Below are positions 5,333 to 6,635 of a stretch of 6,635 nucleotides of DNA, piece after piece. Source of the stretch: MTP4 sp9310u (GTDB taxonomy: Archaea; Halobacteriota; Methanosarcinia; Methanosarcinales; Methanosarcinaceae). The translations under genes were made by a program, and so were the position numbers. The stretch is from contig DAOUSW010000166.1 in assembly GCA_030627005.1 (NCBI GenBank), positions 1 to 6,635 on the forward strand. The letters are read 5' to 3'. Under the pieces are notes generated by a model, which worked only from the letters and a program-made list of their open reading frames with translations, was not told the origin of the DNA and ran no database searches. Position 1 is the first letter of the stretch; each line of letters begins with the position of its first letter.

Positions 5333-5347
5333 GTTTGATTTCTAACC
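5333..5347 (-). promoter_or_regulatory. Candidate operator at the MATE 2 start site
   Basis: The minus strand reads GGTTAGAAATCAAAC, matching the element before marR (3479-3493) at 13 of 15 bases. Both differences fall at the variable position of each half-site, so the inverted repeat GTTNGA-AA-TCNAAC is preserved. It starts 14 bp downstream of the TATA box and overlaps the predicted transcription start, as its counterpart does. Confidence 0.55.
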
Positions 5348-5361
5348 AAACATCGGTACTA

Positions 5362-5369
5362 TATTTATA
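5362..5369 (-). promoter_or_regulatory. TATA box of MATE 2
   Basis: TATAAATA on the minus strand within a longer AT run. It predicts a transcription start near 5340 and a leader of about 70 nt, much shorter than that of the marR operon. Confidence 0.65.
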
Positions 5370-5428
5370 TATTTGGATTTTTTTGAGGGTGTTGGCAGGT
5401 GGGGACCATGAGGGTAATTGTAGAGGGT

Positions 5429-5484
5429 AAAAAGTGAGGGCTGAAAGAAAGGGATGGGAAAAAGAGATTGAAAGTAGATAAAAA
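5429..5484 (-). terminator. T-tract terminator region behind the Cache-cupin lipoprotein gene
   Basis: On the minus strand three T5 tracts follow the stop codon, at 5484-5480, 5463-5459 and 5433-5429, the first about 23 nt after the TAA. Spaced oligo-T tracts are the usual archaeal termination signal. No strong hairpin is present. Confidence 0.5.
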
Positions 5485-5506
5485 GAGCATCCCGGATTCC
5501 CACTGC

Positions 5507-6490
5507 TTACTCCACAATCTCCTCATTTTCTTCTGCCCAAGCAGGCTGGTCTATGACAAGAAGGCGAAGGGAGGAATTTCCCTTATTTTCGACATACTGA
5601 ATTTCGCTTTCAGGGACATGGACAAGCGTTCCTTCATCGAGGCTTAAGGGCACATCGTTAATGTAAATCGTCCCTGAACCTTCGAGGACATAATAGACTT
5701 CGGGATTTGAAAGCCTGTGCTGAAGGCTCTTTTCCCCGGGTTCCATGAGCACGTATGCGATGCTGTAATCCGCCCCAAGTTCCGTGTCCGTCCTTCCGGG
5801 GTGCATGAGCTCACAGAGCAAAACACCGGTCGCATTGATGAATTCGCAGTCCCCGATATTTCTCGTGAAGAGGTAGTCCTCCACATAAAAACCGTCACCC
5901 ACAAGGTACGTCTCTCCGCCAAATTCGGCTCTTTTTATGAAACTGTACTTGGTGGAGGGTTCCGTTTCCCCGGGTTTCGGCCAGTCGTAGGATACCCAGC
6001 CCTCCCCGCTTTCGCTGAGTGCGGTCTCGATGAAGAGTTCTCCTATAGGCTTTCCGTTGAAGTCCTTCAGCCCGCTCATTTCCTCCCCTTCCCCGCTCGG
6101 GTCAGGGGGATAAACAACCCTTGTCCCGTTAGTATTCCAGATAAAGATGTAGGAGTCACCCTGGAACCATTCTCCGCCTTCTTCCCTGAATTCCGGAAAG
6201 GCTTCTGTTCCTTCCTCTTCAACAAGATCCACAGCTTCGTTGACCTTCAAAGCAATCGAATCCTTCTGATCCGTAAGCCCGGACTGCGGCTGCTGTTCCG
6301 ACTCATTTTCAGTTAGAGTTGACTCATCTTCAGGCAGTGCTTCTTCTGCTCCTTCTCCTTCTCCTTCTGCTCCTTCTTCTTCACTTTCATCTTCTTCCTG
6401 AATTTGCTCTTCCTGCTGGGCACAGCCTGAAATAGCTGATATTAAAAAAATTACCAGGATAAGCTGGATACAAAGTTTTGAGGTTCTCAT
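5507..6490 (-). CDS. Cell-surface lipoprotein with a single Cache domain and a degenerate cupin domain
   Basis: A 327-residue exported protein. Residues 1-22 are a signal peptide ending in the lipobox ISGC, so Cys23 would be lipid-anchored outside the membrane. Residues 24-72 are a low-complexity acidic linker (E, G, D, Q). Residues about 76-205 resemble a single Cache (Cache_2 type) small-molecule sensor domain: the YDWPKPGE segment at 168-175, then KYSFIKR and YLVGDGFYVED are the family's typical strand order. Residues about 242-314 are a cupin_2 barrel (PGEKSLQHRLSNPEVYYVLEG and DEGTLVHVP). Of the usual metal ligands only His258 and Glu264 remain; the second His is Leu260 and the last is Gln298, so classic metal catalysis is doubtful and ligand binding more likely. 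The ATG at 6488-6490 has AGGT six bases upstream. It has its own promoter and terminator signals and no obvious tie to the transporters. The role, perhaps extracellular sensing or substrate binding, is inferred. Confidence 0.82.
   Translation of the reverse strand: MRTSKLCIQLILVIFLISAISGCAQQEEQIQEEDESEEEGAEGEGEGAEEALPEDESTLTENESEQQPQSGLTDQKDSIALKVNEAVDLVEEEGTEAFPEFREEGGEWFQGDSYIFIWNTNGTRVVYPPDPSGEGEEMSGLKDFNGKPIGELFIETALSESGEGWVSYDWPKPGETEPSTKYSFIKRAEFGGETYLVGDGFYVEDYLFTRNIGDCEFINATGVLLCELMHPGRTDTELGADYSIAYVLMEPGEKSLQHRLSNPEVYYVLEGSGTIYINDVPLSLDEGTLVHVPESEIQYVENKGNSSLRLLVIDQPAWAEENEEIVE
6351..6368. repeat. CCTTCT hexanucleotide repeat inside the lipoprotein gene
   Basis: Three exact CCTTCT units encode Glu-Gly pairs of the acidic linker (around residues 41-47). 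Flanking TTC/CTC-rich codons extend the tract. The linker length could vary between strains by slippage in steps of two residues without changing frame. Confidence 0.6.
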
Positions 6491-6598
6491 ATTCCGACCT
6501 GGAAAGGCTTGTTATAACCTAACTTTGACAGCATCCACTAATTGATACTGAATATTCCTCTTCATTTTTGGCCCAACTGGACTTGACAAACCCTACAA

Positions 6599-6605
6599 AT
6601 TTATA
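6599..6605 (-). promoter_or_regulatory. Probable TATA box of the lipoprotein gene
   Basis: TATAAAT on the minus strand predicts a start near 6576 and a leader of about 86 nt. The surrounding sequence to the window edge is extremely AT-rich and has further TATA-like words (around 6615-6629), so the exact box is uncertain. Confidence 0.4.
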
Positions 6606-6635
6606 AAAAATTATTATAAATTCTATATAATTCCA

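Noticed and set aside
5717..6316. 199-codon plus-strand ORF opposite the lipoprotein gene
   Set aside because: It lies wholly antisense to a gene with signal peptide and two recognisable domains; no start-site support.

Overview
The window looks like chromosomal DNA of a methanogenic archaeon of the Methanosarcina type. The basis is archaeal promoters (TATAAATA boxes about 25 bp before the inferred start sites), Shine-Dalgarno sites of the GGAGG/AGGTGA kind, T-rich archaeal terminators, long AT-rich intergenic stretches, and a gene set (archaeal MATE transporters, MarR and TrmB-type regulators, a Cache plus cupin lipoprotein, an insertion-sequence remnant) typical of those genomes. The genus is an inference from style and gene content, not from a marker gene.

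Layout: positions 1-120 (+) are the last 39 codons of an integrase-core transposase that runs in from the left. Everything else reads on the minus strand. A small three-helix membrane protein of unknown function lies at 356-673. Next, read from right to left, comes a probable operon: MarR-type regulator (3268-2810), short TrmB-type regulator (2736-2407) and MATE transporter 1 (2358-847). A 551-bp gene-free region (3269-3819) follows. It holds the operon's promoter, a leader of about 220 nt rich in repeats, and a tandem array of T-tracts that probably terminates the next gene. MATE transporter 2 (5268-3820) is about 72% identical to MATE 1 without gaps over 430 residues (my hand count). Upstream lies a lipoprotein with an acidic linker, a Cache-type sensor domain and a degenerate cupin domain (6490-5507), with its own promoter near the right edge.

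How it may work together: the marR operon promoter and the MATE 2 promoter share the same TATA box (TATAAATA) and, 14-16 bp downstream, a near-identical 15-bp element (13 of 15 bases). Both copies fit the inverted repeat GTTNGA-AA-TCNAAC and overlap the expected transcription start. The simplest reading is one repressor, most likely the MarR protein, controlling its own operon and the unlinked second transporter. The duplication therefore seems to have included promoter and operator as well as the transporter. The short TrmB-type protein has no sensor domain and may be a second input on the operon.

Most unusual features: the shared operator pair; the structured marR leader (11-bp inverted repeat enclosing a 12-bp x 4 tandem repeat and twin TGAATTCA palindromes, with a third copy of the arm sequence 30 bp away); the 15-bp repeat array that gives serial T5 tracts behind MATE 2; and the Cache-cupin lipoprotein that lacks two of four usual cupin metal ligands.
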